Assembly: GCA_947471745.1 (NCBI GenBank) | Contig: CANJKZ010000532.1 | Span: 196,001 to 260,000, forward strand | DNA from: Closterium sp. Naga37s-1 | Lineage: Eukaryota > Streptophyta > Zygnematophyceae > Desmidiales > Closteriaceae | Length of the DNA: 64,000 nucleotides | Reading direction: 5' to 3' | Shown here: in pieces, positions 29,362-40,111 of the stretch | How the letters are laid out: every line of letters starts with the position of its first letter | Numbering within the stretch: the first letter of the stretch is position 1 | Notes under the pieces: generated by a model | What the model was told of the DNA's origin: nothing | Seen by the model: only the letters and a program-made list of their open reading frames with translations | Databases searched by the model: none | Made by a program: the position numbers and the translations under genes

Positions 29362-32300
29362 GAGACTGCCTACTCGCCCAACCGCACCGACCCTCACCGA
29401 GTCACAGTACCGATTCACGCTATCGATCGGGCTCGGATGAATAAGGAGGGTACAGCGACGGATTGCCCAGTACTGATTTACGGGAAAATACAGGGAGCAG
29501 CAGTAAAGATCTTTATAGACGGAGGAGCAAGCCACAGCTTAGTTAATACCGCAACCGCACGGAAGCTGCAACTGACACTTAGTCGGTGTTTACCGGAAAT
29601 AGATGCACGCTTAGTGGACAGAACGCCGCTGGCCATACGGGAGAAAGTGGAGAGAGTAAAGGTCCGCTGCGGGGGGAACTTTGGGTTTACACAGGAAATG
29701 CTCGCGACGACATTGGAGGGGCACGACATACTACTGGGACGTGATTGGCTGCGACGGTATAACCCGCGAATTGACTGGACGACGGGTAGCTGCACTGTGC
29801 GAAGTAGCGGTAACTGGGTCGTGCTACCTCGCTGGCAGTCGCCCGAGTCTTCAACGGTCCACGTCAACGCCGTCACGATGAAACGGGCTGTCGCCGCTGG
29901 AGCTGACGTGTACGCAGTAGATATAGCATTGATAGGAGAAGCAGAGCAGCCGAGTGATTTTCAGAAACTGCTGGCAGCGGTACCGCCCGAACTGCAGGAA
30001 CTGTTGAAACGATACCCGGGGATTTTTCCGGATGATTTACCGGAGGGACTGCCGCCTCAGCGGGCACACGACCTTCGCATAGAGTTAGAACCGGGGGCAC
30101 AGCCAACCGTACAGCGACAGTTCAGACTGACACAACTCGAGCTCGACGAACTAAGGAAGCAGTTAGATTACCTATTAGAGAAGAAATTCATCCGACCGAG
30201 CTCGTCACCGTTTGCCGCACCGATACTGTTCACACCGAAAAAAGATGGAGGGTTTTGCATGTGCATCGACTACAGAGCACTGAACCGGGTAACAGTCAAA
30301 TCGCGATACCCCATTCCCCGCGCCGACGAACTGATAGACCAACTGCGAACAGCACGGGTTTTTTCGAAAATAGATTTACGGGGAGGTTACCACCAGATTA
30401 GGGTCGAACCATCGGACTGCGCCAAAACAGCTTTCAGGACTAGATACGGATCATTCGAATACACGGTGATGCCATTCGGACTGACCAGCGCACCGGCGAC
30501 TTTTCAGATGACCATGAACGAGGCGTTTAGGCCGCTCTTAGATAAATGCGTGATAGTTTACCTCGACGACATCCTGGTTTACAGTCGGGACAAGCAGCAG
30601 CACTTAGCAGATCTGGAAGCAGTATTTAAGGTTTTAGACGAGCACAGACTACTGACCAAGGGTTCCAAGTGCGAGTTCTTTCAAGACAGGCTAGAGTTTT
30701 TAGGGCACGTTATTTCGGAGGCTGGGGTTGAAATCGACCCGAAGAAGTTGGACACGGTAAAAGCGTGGCATCCCCCGACAAACATCACGGAGCTGCAGAG
30801 TTTTTTAGGGTTCGTTAATTATGTGCGTCGGTTCGTCCCCGACATGGCACAATTAACAGCCCCACTGACAGATCTGCTACGAAAGGGGGTCATTTTTACG
30901 TGGGGGGAGAAAGAGCATGCTGCCTTCTCTGCCCTGAAAACCGTCCTCTGCTCCCCGCCCGTACTGCGCATCGCTGACCCACACCGCCCTTTCGAAGTTA
31001 TTACAGACGCAAGCGACATCGCCATTGGAGCCGTACTGCTACAGGATTTCGGCAACGGCCTACAGCCTATCGCATACGAGTCACGAAAGCTGCATCCGTC
31101 CGAAAAAAACTACCCGATACACGACCGCGAAATGCTCGCGATCGTGCATACGTTCAAAGTATGGCGCTGTTACTTGACCAGCGCAGACGTGACAGTACGG
31201 ACAGACCACCGATCACTACAGTACCTCCGCACACAGCCCCACCTCAACCCACGACAGATTCGCTGGCTCGATTTCCTCGAGTCCAATTTTCATTACACGG
31301 TCACCTGTAAAAAGGGAGCCTCGAACATCGCCGACGCACTGACCCGACCCACTGCCCAGATCCACGCGATACTACTCGCCCAGACCAGCCCGCTACTGAC
31401 CGGACTATTTACCCACGGATACCAAACGGACCCATTTTTCACAGGAGGAAATTCGCAGCAGTTCACAGCAGCAAAAGGAGTCTATTACGTAAAAGCCGGG
31501 ACCGACCGCATCTGGGTACCGGGGTACACACTGCTACGGGAATTACTGTTACAGGAGGCACACGACGGAATTACCTCGGGACATTTCGGGGTAGAGAAAA
31601 CACGGCAGCAGCTGCAGCGGTATTATTACTGGCCCGAAATGTTGACCGACGTTCAACGACACGTGGCATCGTGTCCCACTTGCCAGATCATGAAGTCATC
31701 ACGGAAGCGGCCGGCAGGACAGTTGCAGCCGATCCCACCCCCAGAGCGTGCTTGGCAGCAGGTGACGATGGACTTCGTCACGGGGTTACCTGCCGGAACG
31801 AGTGGGAATGACGCGATCCTGGTCGTCGTCGATCGACTGACGAAAATGGCACACTTCGCAGCCTGCAAGAAATCAATCACAGCCGAAGAAACAGCCCGCC
31901 TCTTCATCGCCACCGTCGTACGACTGCACGGGATACCAGCATCGATCATCAGCGACAGAGATACGAAATTCACCAGCAACTTCTGGCGGAACCTGTGGTA
32001 GCAGTTCGGCACGCGACTGCAATTCAGTTCATCGTACCACCCCGAAACCGACGGACAGACAGAACGGACAAATCAGACCATGGAACAGCTCATCCGGGCC
32101 ATGTGCGACGACCCGACCACGTGGGAACAGCAACTGCCACTCATCGAATTCGCATACAATAACTCACCATCCGCCACGACCCAACAGTCACCGTTTTACC
32201 TGAACTACGGACAAGACCCCACAGTACCCATGACCCCGAATCCCGACAACCCAGTCCCACGCGCACAACAGTTCGCAGAGATATTACAAGCAGCACGGAC

Positions 32301-32829
32301 CCGAGCAGCAGAAGCAATAAAAAAAACAAACGTCATCGCTAAGCGCAACGCCGACCGACACCGCCGCCCCGTCACTTACCAGCCAGACGACCTAGTTTTA
32401 CTCGACACCCAAAACCTCCGCCTGCCCATCACCCCGAAACTCCGCCCCCGATATTGCGGGCCATTTCGCATCAGCCACATGATCACACCCGTCACCGCCC
32501 ACCTCCTCCTCCCTGCTGACTGGTACGTCAGCCCGTCGTTCCACGTCAGCCTGCTTCGCCCATACGTGCCATCCACCAGCCAACTGCCCCGCAACCGCCC
32601 CGCCAGCATGACCCGACCTCCAACTGAGCCGGTCATCACACCTGAGAAAATACTGAGCCATCGAGTACGTGACCCACGGGGAGCCCGCAGAATCGAATTC
32701 CTGATCTGTTGGAAGGACCGCACACCCACCGAAGACAACTGGGTCCCCCTGGATAGACTTGAGAAACACCCTGTCCTCACCGAGTATCTGCGAAGCCGAA
32801 ACTTCCGAGATGTACACGCGCTCTCGTAA
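29326..32829 (+). pseudogene. pol: Pol polyprotein, Ty3 element B, interrupted by one in-frame stop
   Basis: Expressed in the -1 frame after gag. Order: retropepsin ([10 protein letters not shown]); reverse transcriptase with DYRALNRV, YLDD (about 30558) and FLGHVIS; RNase H (VITDASDIAIGAVLL, TDHRSLQYL); integrase zinc finger (H-H then CPTCQ, about 31558-31690) and core (MDFVTG, IISDRDTKF, and Glu in DGQTERTNQ); a GPY/F-like module (YCGPFRI); chromodomain (about 32640-32800). A TAG at 31999-32001 falls between the second Asp and the Glu of the integrase DDE triad. The same frame continues to TAA at 32827-32829. Protease and reverse transcriptase could still be made; functional integrase could not without readthrough. 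Confidence 0.93.
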
Positions 32830-32840
32830 GAGGGGCCTCC

Positions 32841-32857
32841 TTGGGGAGAGGGGGTAG
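32841..32857 (+). promoter_or_regulatory. Polypurine tract of element B
   Basis: TTGGGGAGAGGGGGTAG immediately precedes the 3' LTR, the expected position for plus-strand priming. Confidence 0.8.
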
Positions 32858-33209
32858 TGTAAGGAAACTTCCTTTTCCTTACTTCGCGTCCCTGCTCAGC
32901 GCGTACACCACTGTTCCCACCCACAGCACCCAACAGTAATCCGTTACCATTCGCGACACTCGCTTCGACACCATTCTCGCCACCATTCACGACGCGACCC
33001 AACCTCACGGTTCGGTTGGTAACCCGCGCTCCGGACCTCCGCCTCGACACTTTCCCAACCTCGGCACCAGGCCCGTCGCGCACCCCATTTTCCACACATT
33101 ACCGTTACCACTGTAGTTTCGCTATATATTCTTCGCTCATGCCTTCGCTCATTGTACTCTTGCTTCGATAGTGCAGTTCTCGTTCGCTCACTCAATTGCA
33201 CTCGTAACA
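32858..33209 (+). repeat. 3' LTR of element B
   Basis: 352 bp, same termini as the 5' LTR, followed by the target duplication ACAGT. Confidence 0.95.
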
Positions 33210-33214
33210 ACAGT

Positions 33215-33955
33215 AAATAAACAACAACGGTTGCCCGTCATCAAAGAAGTTAACCTGGTTACGAAATTAAAACCCTTGACTCGATTCACGTTGCAATTTC
33301 ATATTACAGTCACATTTTTGCCCGTGGCGACAAGGGAGAATGTGGCGAAACGACTCAAACTCGTTTCACGCACATGCCGCCCGCCTACCTGTTGTTCTTG
33401 AAATGGGCACCGACTGTAGCACTAATGCCAAAGTCGGCTCATTTGAGGTTACAATGCCGATTTGGTCTTGATAGACTGCCCTCCAACATTGTAACCTCAA
33501 ATCCTTCGCAAATCGCATCAGTATGTGCAGACTTCGCACCTGATCGTCCGTAACCCATCTTCGCGAGTCATATGTACCGACATCTACTGGACTGGCTGGG
33601 CTGGAGCTCTCTAGGGCATGCCACATATCTTCCCTCGAGGTTATCCTTCAATGTCAGTCACTCGCTGTCCTGTCATGCAACCAGGCCGCTCTTCCTGCGT
33701 GGTCCCGCATTCAGCTGCTTGATTTGAGGCTACCCTCTCACAGGCACGGGGAAACCACCAAGGTTGCGGCGTGTTTCCGGACCTCCGCTGAACCTTAACC
33801 TCGTCGCGTCGCTGCATGCGATTCTGTCCACAGATTCCCTTGCGACTCTTCGCTTCTCAGCGACGTCGCGTCACTCGAAGCAGATGGGCTCGGCGGCTTT
33901 CCACGCGGCGACCATGGATGGTTGCGAACCTCGGTAGGCAGCCTCGGCCGTAGCC
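33215..33955. promoter_or_regulatory. Presumed 5' region of the FRAY-tail-like gene
   Basis: About 740 bp between element B and the start at 33956. No exon, kinase motif or repeat structure was recognised. GGTCTTGATAGACT at about 33463 also occurs on the other side of element B at about 27450, the only sequence resemblance noticed between the flanks. Confidence 0.4.
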
Positions 33956-36900
33956 ATGGCAACATGGCTTCCCGAACCAACACCAAACCAAGATCCACTT
34001 TTCCTCGAGACCTCACCGCGAGCACGCTCCTCTTCCCACTACACCACCACCGCCACTTCCTTTGGACCTCAGGCGCGCTCGTATTCGCACGAAGAGTCGC
34101 AACCTCAGTCGCGAGAACAGTTCTATCACCATTCTAACCAGCCGCGCGGTCGGCCGACTTCCCGTCCGCGATCCCGGTCGCCGTCCAATTCAGGCCGCAA
34201 GGGTGGCAGCTCCAGTGCTAGCGCCGGTCCTAGCAGCAGCGCCGTTTCTTCCGGTCCCGCTGCCGCGTCCGAGTGGCGCGATCTCGGAAAAGCAGGTGGT
34301 GCGAGTGACAGGGAGCGAGACGCGGGCGACGGCGGCTGCGGTGGAGGCGGAGAGTTAGCGAGAGGAAGGCCCGGCGCGAGTGAAGCACTTGCGCGAAGAG
34401 GCGGAGGGCTGGTAGGGGGCGAGGGGCGAGAGCGCGCGGCGGGGAGAGAAGCAGGTGGAGGGCAGGGTAGCGGGAGCCGCGGGAGTTACAGGGTCGAGTC
34501 GGCGCGCGATTACGAGGCGGACTGCGAGGTGGTGGTGGAGTGGCGGCGGGGCGAGCGGTGCAGGGAGAGCGTGGCTGTTGGTGTGAGCAGCATGCGCAAG
34601 CAGGCAGGACCGGCGGTTGACGTGGCGCAGCACGGCGCAGGTGCGGTGAGGCGATCGTCGGATGGCACCATGGCGGATCTTGAAAGCAAGTCGCCCATTC
34701 GGACACCGAGACTCAAGGGGGTACGAGCGCTGTTGTTGCTTGTGATTGCTAATCAACGGTGGTGGGAGGGGGGGGCGTTTTGTGAATCAGTATACTTGGC
34801 TGCTAGTGTGAATCGTTGGGTATGACTCGCTGTGGTGTTTTCAGAGCGCAAATCCAAAAACTTCTGTGCTGCGCCATGGTGCATGCATGTGCGTGTCCGT
34901 TTCCTGTGGTGGATTGCAGACGATGAGTGACGCAACGCATCAAGCCAAGCCTCGCACTGGCTCGGCATCTGGGCCACTGCCAGCACACAAGGGAGGGATC
35001 ACCAGGTGAGCTCCGTGCTGCTCTATCCACGAGGTGACGTTCTGCTGCCCACATGATGCATCGTTGCCCCACTGTGATGCGTATAACTGTGTAACCAGGA
35101 GCTGAGGCACTGTGTGCGTGTGCGTGTTGTGTGTGCATGCGTGCAGGGGGCGGTTTCAAGTGATAGAGGGCGACCAGTCGGACAGTGAGTCCGATATGTC
35201 GCCCTGGCCCTCCGCCACCACCCCCTCAGGCACCCCAACAGCAGCGCCTGCCGGATCCTCAGGTCCCTTGCTTGGCCCATCGCCCTTCACTGCAGCTGCA
35301 GCAACAGCCGCTTCTGCCGCTCATGCAGCAGCGGCAGCGGCGGCGGCAGCTGGTGCAAGTGGTTCAGGGGGAGGGGCAGCAGCAGCAGGGAAGGGGGCCA
35401 CGCCATCAGCAGTGCGGCGCATCTCCACAGCCGGCAGCGCGTCTTCCTCCTCTAGCCCCTACTACTCGCCCGCCTCGCGCTCCCCCACCGCCCCTCCCCA
35501 CACTGCTGCTGACCTGCGCAACGGCCCGCTGCCTGGCTTTGCGGGCCCGTTGCGCTTTGAGGGCGGCAGTGGCGGGGGCAGCTGGCGGGGCACAGGGGGA
35601 AGCAGCGGCAGTGCGAGCGGCGTGGATGCAGGGCAGAGGAGCACCGGCAGCGGTGGCAGTGCGTTTGATGGCGGGCAGCAGCGCACGGGCAGCAGTGAAA
35701 GCCTGTGCAAAGAGGTGATGAGACCAGGTAGTAGCAGCGGCGGTAGTGCAGCGGGGAGAGGGGTGGGAGGGGCGTGGGAGAGGGGTCCAGGTGCAGAGGC
35801 GGGTGACGGAGGTTATTTGGGTGAGGGGTATGCGAGGGGAGAGCAGGAGCGGGTGGTGGAAGAGTGGGCAGGCAAGGAGGGCGCGAGGCAGGACGGGTGG
35901 GCGGGTGCAAGGGATGTGAGAGACGGCGGCGGGAGTGGCAGGGACGGGGCAGCAGGCAGGGAGGGAGCGGGACGGGCCAAGGCGCGCAGTGAGCCGCTGG
36001 TTGGGGAGAAGGCTGCTGCTGCTGCTGGCGTGGGAGGGGCCAGGAGGAGTGCACATGTGGACATGATCGACAGGTGCGTGCGATCGTGAAACACTCATTC
36101 AGCTGACATTCCACGTACTGTGCTCGCTCTTGGACATGTGTGGCACAGGCGCACAGGCTCCTTCTCCTTTGCCTGCTCGCCCCTGAGTGTTGTGGTTGTG
36201 CGTTTCTGCATGCGTGCATATGTGGCATGTGTGGTGTGAGCAGGAGCCAGCGAGAGGAAGGGCCAGCAGCAGCAGCAGGCAGTGGTGGTGTGCGCGGCAA
36301 GGCACCAGGGTCCATGGTCTCTCGCTCCGCTCCCCTCCCCCACCCGCAAGCAGCTGCTGCTGCCTCCAGTGGTACTCCAAAGCGAGGTCTGTGGCTGTCG
36401 TTGGGGCAGCCATGCCATATTACCCAAGCTGCACATAATTCCCACTGCAAACCCCAGCTGCTCTGCTCTGCTCCGTTTCTCTGAGAATCATGTCGTTCTC
36501 TTTCTATTCTCATCCGGCTCAGCACCTTGAAACCCCACTGCCTACCGCATGTACTGCTCTTGCCAACGCCACCTGCCTGGATGCACCCTGCAGCTGACTG
36601 ACTTGTCTCCCTTGCGCCCACCGCCCGTCCCTCCCGCTACCCTCTACTGCTGTGTGTGTGCAGGGGCTGTTCCCACAGGCGACGGACAGGACAGGTGGAA
36701 GGAGAGGCCCCTGCGTGATGAAAGGGGGCGCGAGGAAAAAGGGCGGGAGGAGAGGAACCTGCTGGATAGAGAGGCGGAAGGCAGGAGGGCTGGTGGGGTG
36801 GACAAGGATATGAAGAGTGGGGGCAGGGAGTGGGAGGCGAGGAAGAGTGATGAGAAGACAAAGGAGAGGATGGGTGAGGAGCGAAGTGAGCAGGGGCGAG

Positions 36901-39746
36901 GGGGACAAGAGGGCAGGCGGAAGGAGGAAAGCGTTGGGAAGGAGAGTGCACGGGCAGGGAGGAGCCGGGAGGAGAGGGGGCGGGAGGGGGAGAAGGGAAT
37001 GGAGAAGGGAAGAGAGGAGGAGAAGGGCAGGCAGGAGAGGGAGCGTGGGCAGGCGCATGGGCGGGGTGTGGGGCGAGTGGGCGTGCAGCGCAGGGGGCGA
37101 TTCTCCGTCACCACCGATGATGTGGACGCTCAGGTGCACCCCCATGGGCCCATGCGCGCTGCAGTTCCTTGTCCATCCGTGTCCCTGCTGCCGCGCCGCG
37201 CTCACCTGCCCGTGCCACTCTACGCCTTCTCTGTGGTGGGAGTTCAAGGGACGATGGGGTGCAGGCAGGCATTAGACTGTGAATGCAAAGACTAACGTTG
37301 CTTGCATGTCTTGTTGTATGTGCCCTTCCACCCTACCCACTCCCTAAAGGACGGAGTGCCGCCCACGGTCGTGTGCACAGCCAGCATGCACCGGCCCCAC
37401 CCTCAGGTACCCTCCTCCTCCTTCCCCTCCCCCCTCCCCTTCTTCCCCGCCCACCTTTTTGTTCCAAGACAACGACTTTTCCTCTGCACTCCGTGGTGAA
37501 AGGGGTTTCCTAGACTCCTTACGTCTGCTGGCATCTCGGCCTCCTCACGCCCATCCTTCCCTGCCTCTTCCGGTGCCGTGTCTCCCCCAGGCAACGCGCC
37601 TGCTTCCCCCAGGCATGCTCTTTCCGCGTGCGCCTCTCGCCATACATCCGCCTTCTGTCTGCACGCCGCCGCCTCTCCTCCCTGCGCGGCGCATCTCCGC
37701 CCATCAGGTGCTCGCTGCTCTTCCCCTCATGCCCTGCCCTGCCCACCACCACCACAGCAGCAGCTCTCAACAAGTGACCCCTTGCTGAGAGCATGGGTCC
37801 ACTTGCTGAGAGCATGGGTCCACTTGCTGAGAGCATGGGGCCACTTGCTGAGAGCATGGGGCCACTTGCTGAGAGCATGGGGCCACTTGCTGAGAGCTGT
37901 TGCTCTGTTGCCATGTGGTGCGGCACGGGATGGCATGTGCTCTGCTTGCCGTACCTTCCGCGTGCACTTGTGTCTCATGGGCCATGCCTGCACACTGGCA
38001 TGCATGCCACCATGCATCCGCTGCGCACCTTGTTCCGCCTCCTCTAGTAATGGCGCTGCTGCTGCTGCTGCTGCATGCGCCATGCACCCATCTGCCGCGT
38101 GTGCTCTGTACCCATGCGACCTCCCCCTCCAGGCCACCTCCCGTCCGCCCCTACCAGCACCGGCACCACTGCTGCCATCGCCCGTTGCAGTGCCGCCAAC
38201 ATCGCTGCCGGTCCTGCCCGCTGCCCGTGTGGCGGATGCACTGCTAGTCGTGCCGCACCTGCGCACCCTGCTGCAGCACTCCTGCGAACAGCAGGTGGGG
38301 GGAGCAGGGTTGGGTAAGGGCGCTGGGGAGCGAGTGAAGCGACGAGGCTGGTTGGTGGCCAGTTGGCAATGATATCTGAAGAACAGGAGATATGGGACGA
38401 GAGGGACGAGACATGTGGGTGTGAGAATTGAGGAGTTGTGGTTAAGTCTTCGGTGACAAGAGTTGACGCATGTTTGTGAGCTGTGATGTGTGTGCGTGTA
38501 CGTGCGTGCGCATGTGCGTGTACCCGTGTGCTTGTGCATGGCAGGAGGTGCTGTTCAACCTCATCAAGGAGCTTGCTGCTGCTCACCCAGGTGCCGCTCC
38601 CCTCCGTGCACTGCTGCCACCCACATCTCTTCAGTCTCTCTTTTATTTAATTCATCTCCTCAGAGCATGTGACGTGCATGTTTGTATCGCTTCATTGTAC
38701 TTATGAATCTTTCGCCGTCATTGTGTGTGCTGTGCGCATGTGTGGCAGTGGTGAGCACAGCACAGCAGCGACCTGTGCTGCTGGCAGGCATGCAGGTGAG
38801 AGCAGAGCAGCCCAACACAAGGATCCATGGCACTGCTTCCTTTGTGTCCCTGGCTCCCCTTTTGACCCACCACGTTGACCAAGGAGCATGCATGTGTGTG
38901 CATGGCAGGTGAAGCTGCCAACGGACAAGGAGCAGGTGCTCATGCTCAAGATCGCCGAGATGCAGTGCAAGTCAGTGCTCTCTGCTCTCTGCTCAACCTC
39001 TCCCCCGCTCCCCCCCCCCCCCCGTGGATTTTCAAGTCGGGCGTGCAATGACTCTAAACCTTGTGCATGCGTGCATCGCAGTGCTACTGCGACGTTTGAC
39101 AAGTGCTGCTCTTCCTGTGGCCCATCTCAGTCGCGTGCTGTCTGTGTGTGTGACTGTGTGCGCGTTTCTGCCCCTCCCCCTGCGCCATGCGTGAGAGCAG
39201 GGTGGCGAAGCTGATAGACAATGTGCTCACATACCGCAATCGCAACGCTAAGGTGAGCTGCCCTCCCGGTGACAGTAATGCAGTGTTCACACACACGTCT
39301 CATACTTACACGTGACTATTGTCCCCGCCACTGCTGCCCCAACCGCCATATGCCCTCTCACCCGTGCGTGCCAATCGCATCATCCTGTCTCTCTGCTCAC
39401 TGAATGCACAGCTGCTCCCCTGCTAGTATCTCTGTCCACTCCACGCCCTTTACCCGATTCCATCGTGGACCACCGTGATCGTGTTTAGTGACCAGGCTGT
39501 GTGTCCATGGCAACCTGTGTGCTGTGCTGTGCTGTGCTGTGCTGTGCTGTGCTGTGCTGTGCTGTGCTGTGCTGTGCTGTGCTGTGCTGTGCTGTGCTGT
39601 GCTGTGCTGTGCTGCGTGCTGCGTGCTGCGTGCTGCATGTGTGCAAGCAGCTGTTGCAGCAAGTGGAGGTGTTCAAGCAGAGGCAGAAGGAGCGCAGGCA
39701 GCACCACAGCGGCACGCATGACCTGCAGGGAACATCGCATGTGTAG
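33956..39746 (+). CDS. Protein resembling the C-terminal regulatory region of FRAY/OSR1-type kinases, without a kinase domain
   Basis: Thirteen exons join in frame: 33956-34720, 34920-35005, 35147-36073, 36244-36386, 36664-37133, 37350-37406, 37591-37707, 38133-38294, 38545-38590, 38749-38795, 38909-38970, 39201-39252, 39651-39746. The start has context GCCATGGC. Order: Ser/Arg/Gly-rich N-terminus; RFxV motif 1 (RGRFQVIEGD, spanning a splice junction); Ala/Ser/Gly-rich region; Arg/Glu/Lys-rich segment; RFxV motif 2 (RRGRFSVTTDDVD); LLVVPHLRTLLQHSCEQQ; and a C-terminal helical, probably coiled-coil tail (VLMLKIAEMQC, LLQQVEVFKQRQKERR). Plant STE20/FRAY kinases carry the same succession after their catalytic domain. 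RFxV is also the docking motif read by OSR1/SPAK CCT domains. No kinase exon lies between element B and 33956. Homology recalled, not searched. Confidence 0.7.
37783..37896. repeat. 21-bp minisatellite, five units, intronic
   Basis: Units CTTGCTGAGAGCATGGGKCC plus A lie between exons 37591-37707 and 38133-38294 of the FRAY-tail-like gene. Confidence 0.9.
39522..39616. repeat. (GCTGT)n microsatellite upstream of the last exon
   Basis: About 19 copies of GCTGT followed by GCGTGCTGCGTGCT, ending about 35 bp before the acceptor of exon 39651-39746. It occupies the usual branch-point and pyrimidine-tract zone. Confidence 0.92.
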
Positions 39747-40111
39747 TATCTCCTTACTGTGTTGTGTTGAGCCGTCTATATGAGATTATAAGCAACTATA
39801 TGTGCCATAATGCTATGGGGTACCAGAAGGTGCTCCTGCTAACGGTTTCATCAAGAGCATGCAAGGGCTCTATTCATGTTGCACAATTGGTGTAAAATAC
39901 CCAATAGTATAGCATACCCATTCTAGGGTGAAATGGTGCTTTCGATTACCGTACCATATCATGTTCCAAACCAACACCCCAAATCGATACCCGTTCACTC
40001 AAGTAGCGCGCTCCGATATAGCGCCTCGCACTTGGTAGAGCTCACTTTGACCGTTCGTCGCAGCTCTCACGAGTCTACCGTCGGTACGCGCAGCAGCAGG
40101 CGGCGGCGAGA
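39747..40111. other. Short intergenic spacer, no feature recognised
   Basis: About 365 bp between the FRAY-tail-like stop and the DNMT2 start. It must hold the 3' end of the former and the promoter of the latter. No motif can be assigned. Confidence 0.4.

Larger units (their letters stand above)
27627..33209 (+). mobile_element. Ty3/gypsy chromovirus-type element B, structurally complete
   Basis: Two 352-bp LTRs flank gag and pol, with a perfect 5-bp target duplication ACAGT (27622-27626 and 33210-33214). LTRs differ at only about three positions by eye. The order is LTR, primer-binding site, gag, -1 frameshift module, protease, reverse transcriptase, RNase H, integrase, chromodomain, polypurine tract, LTR. 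The C-terminal chromodomain places it with chromoviruses. Defects seen: one in-frame TAG in the integrase core and a Cys replacing the Arg that elements A and C have just before the C-I-D-Y-R-A-L-N block of reverse transcriptase. Confidence 0.96.

Noticed and set aside
33366-33955. Kinase-domain exons upstream of the FRAY-tail-like gene
   Set aside because: I read all frames between element B and 33956 and saw no glycine loop, HRD-type or DFG motif.
34230-36621. Minus-strand frames antisense to the FRAY-tail-like gene
   Set aside because: They are shadows of GC-rich coding exons on the plus strand; the plus-strand exons join in phase and show recognisable motifs.
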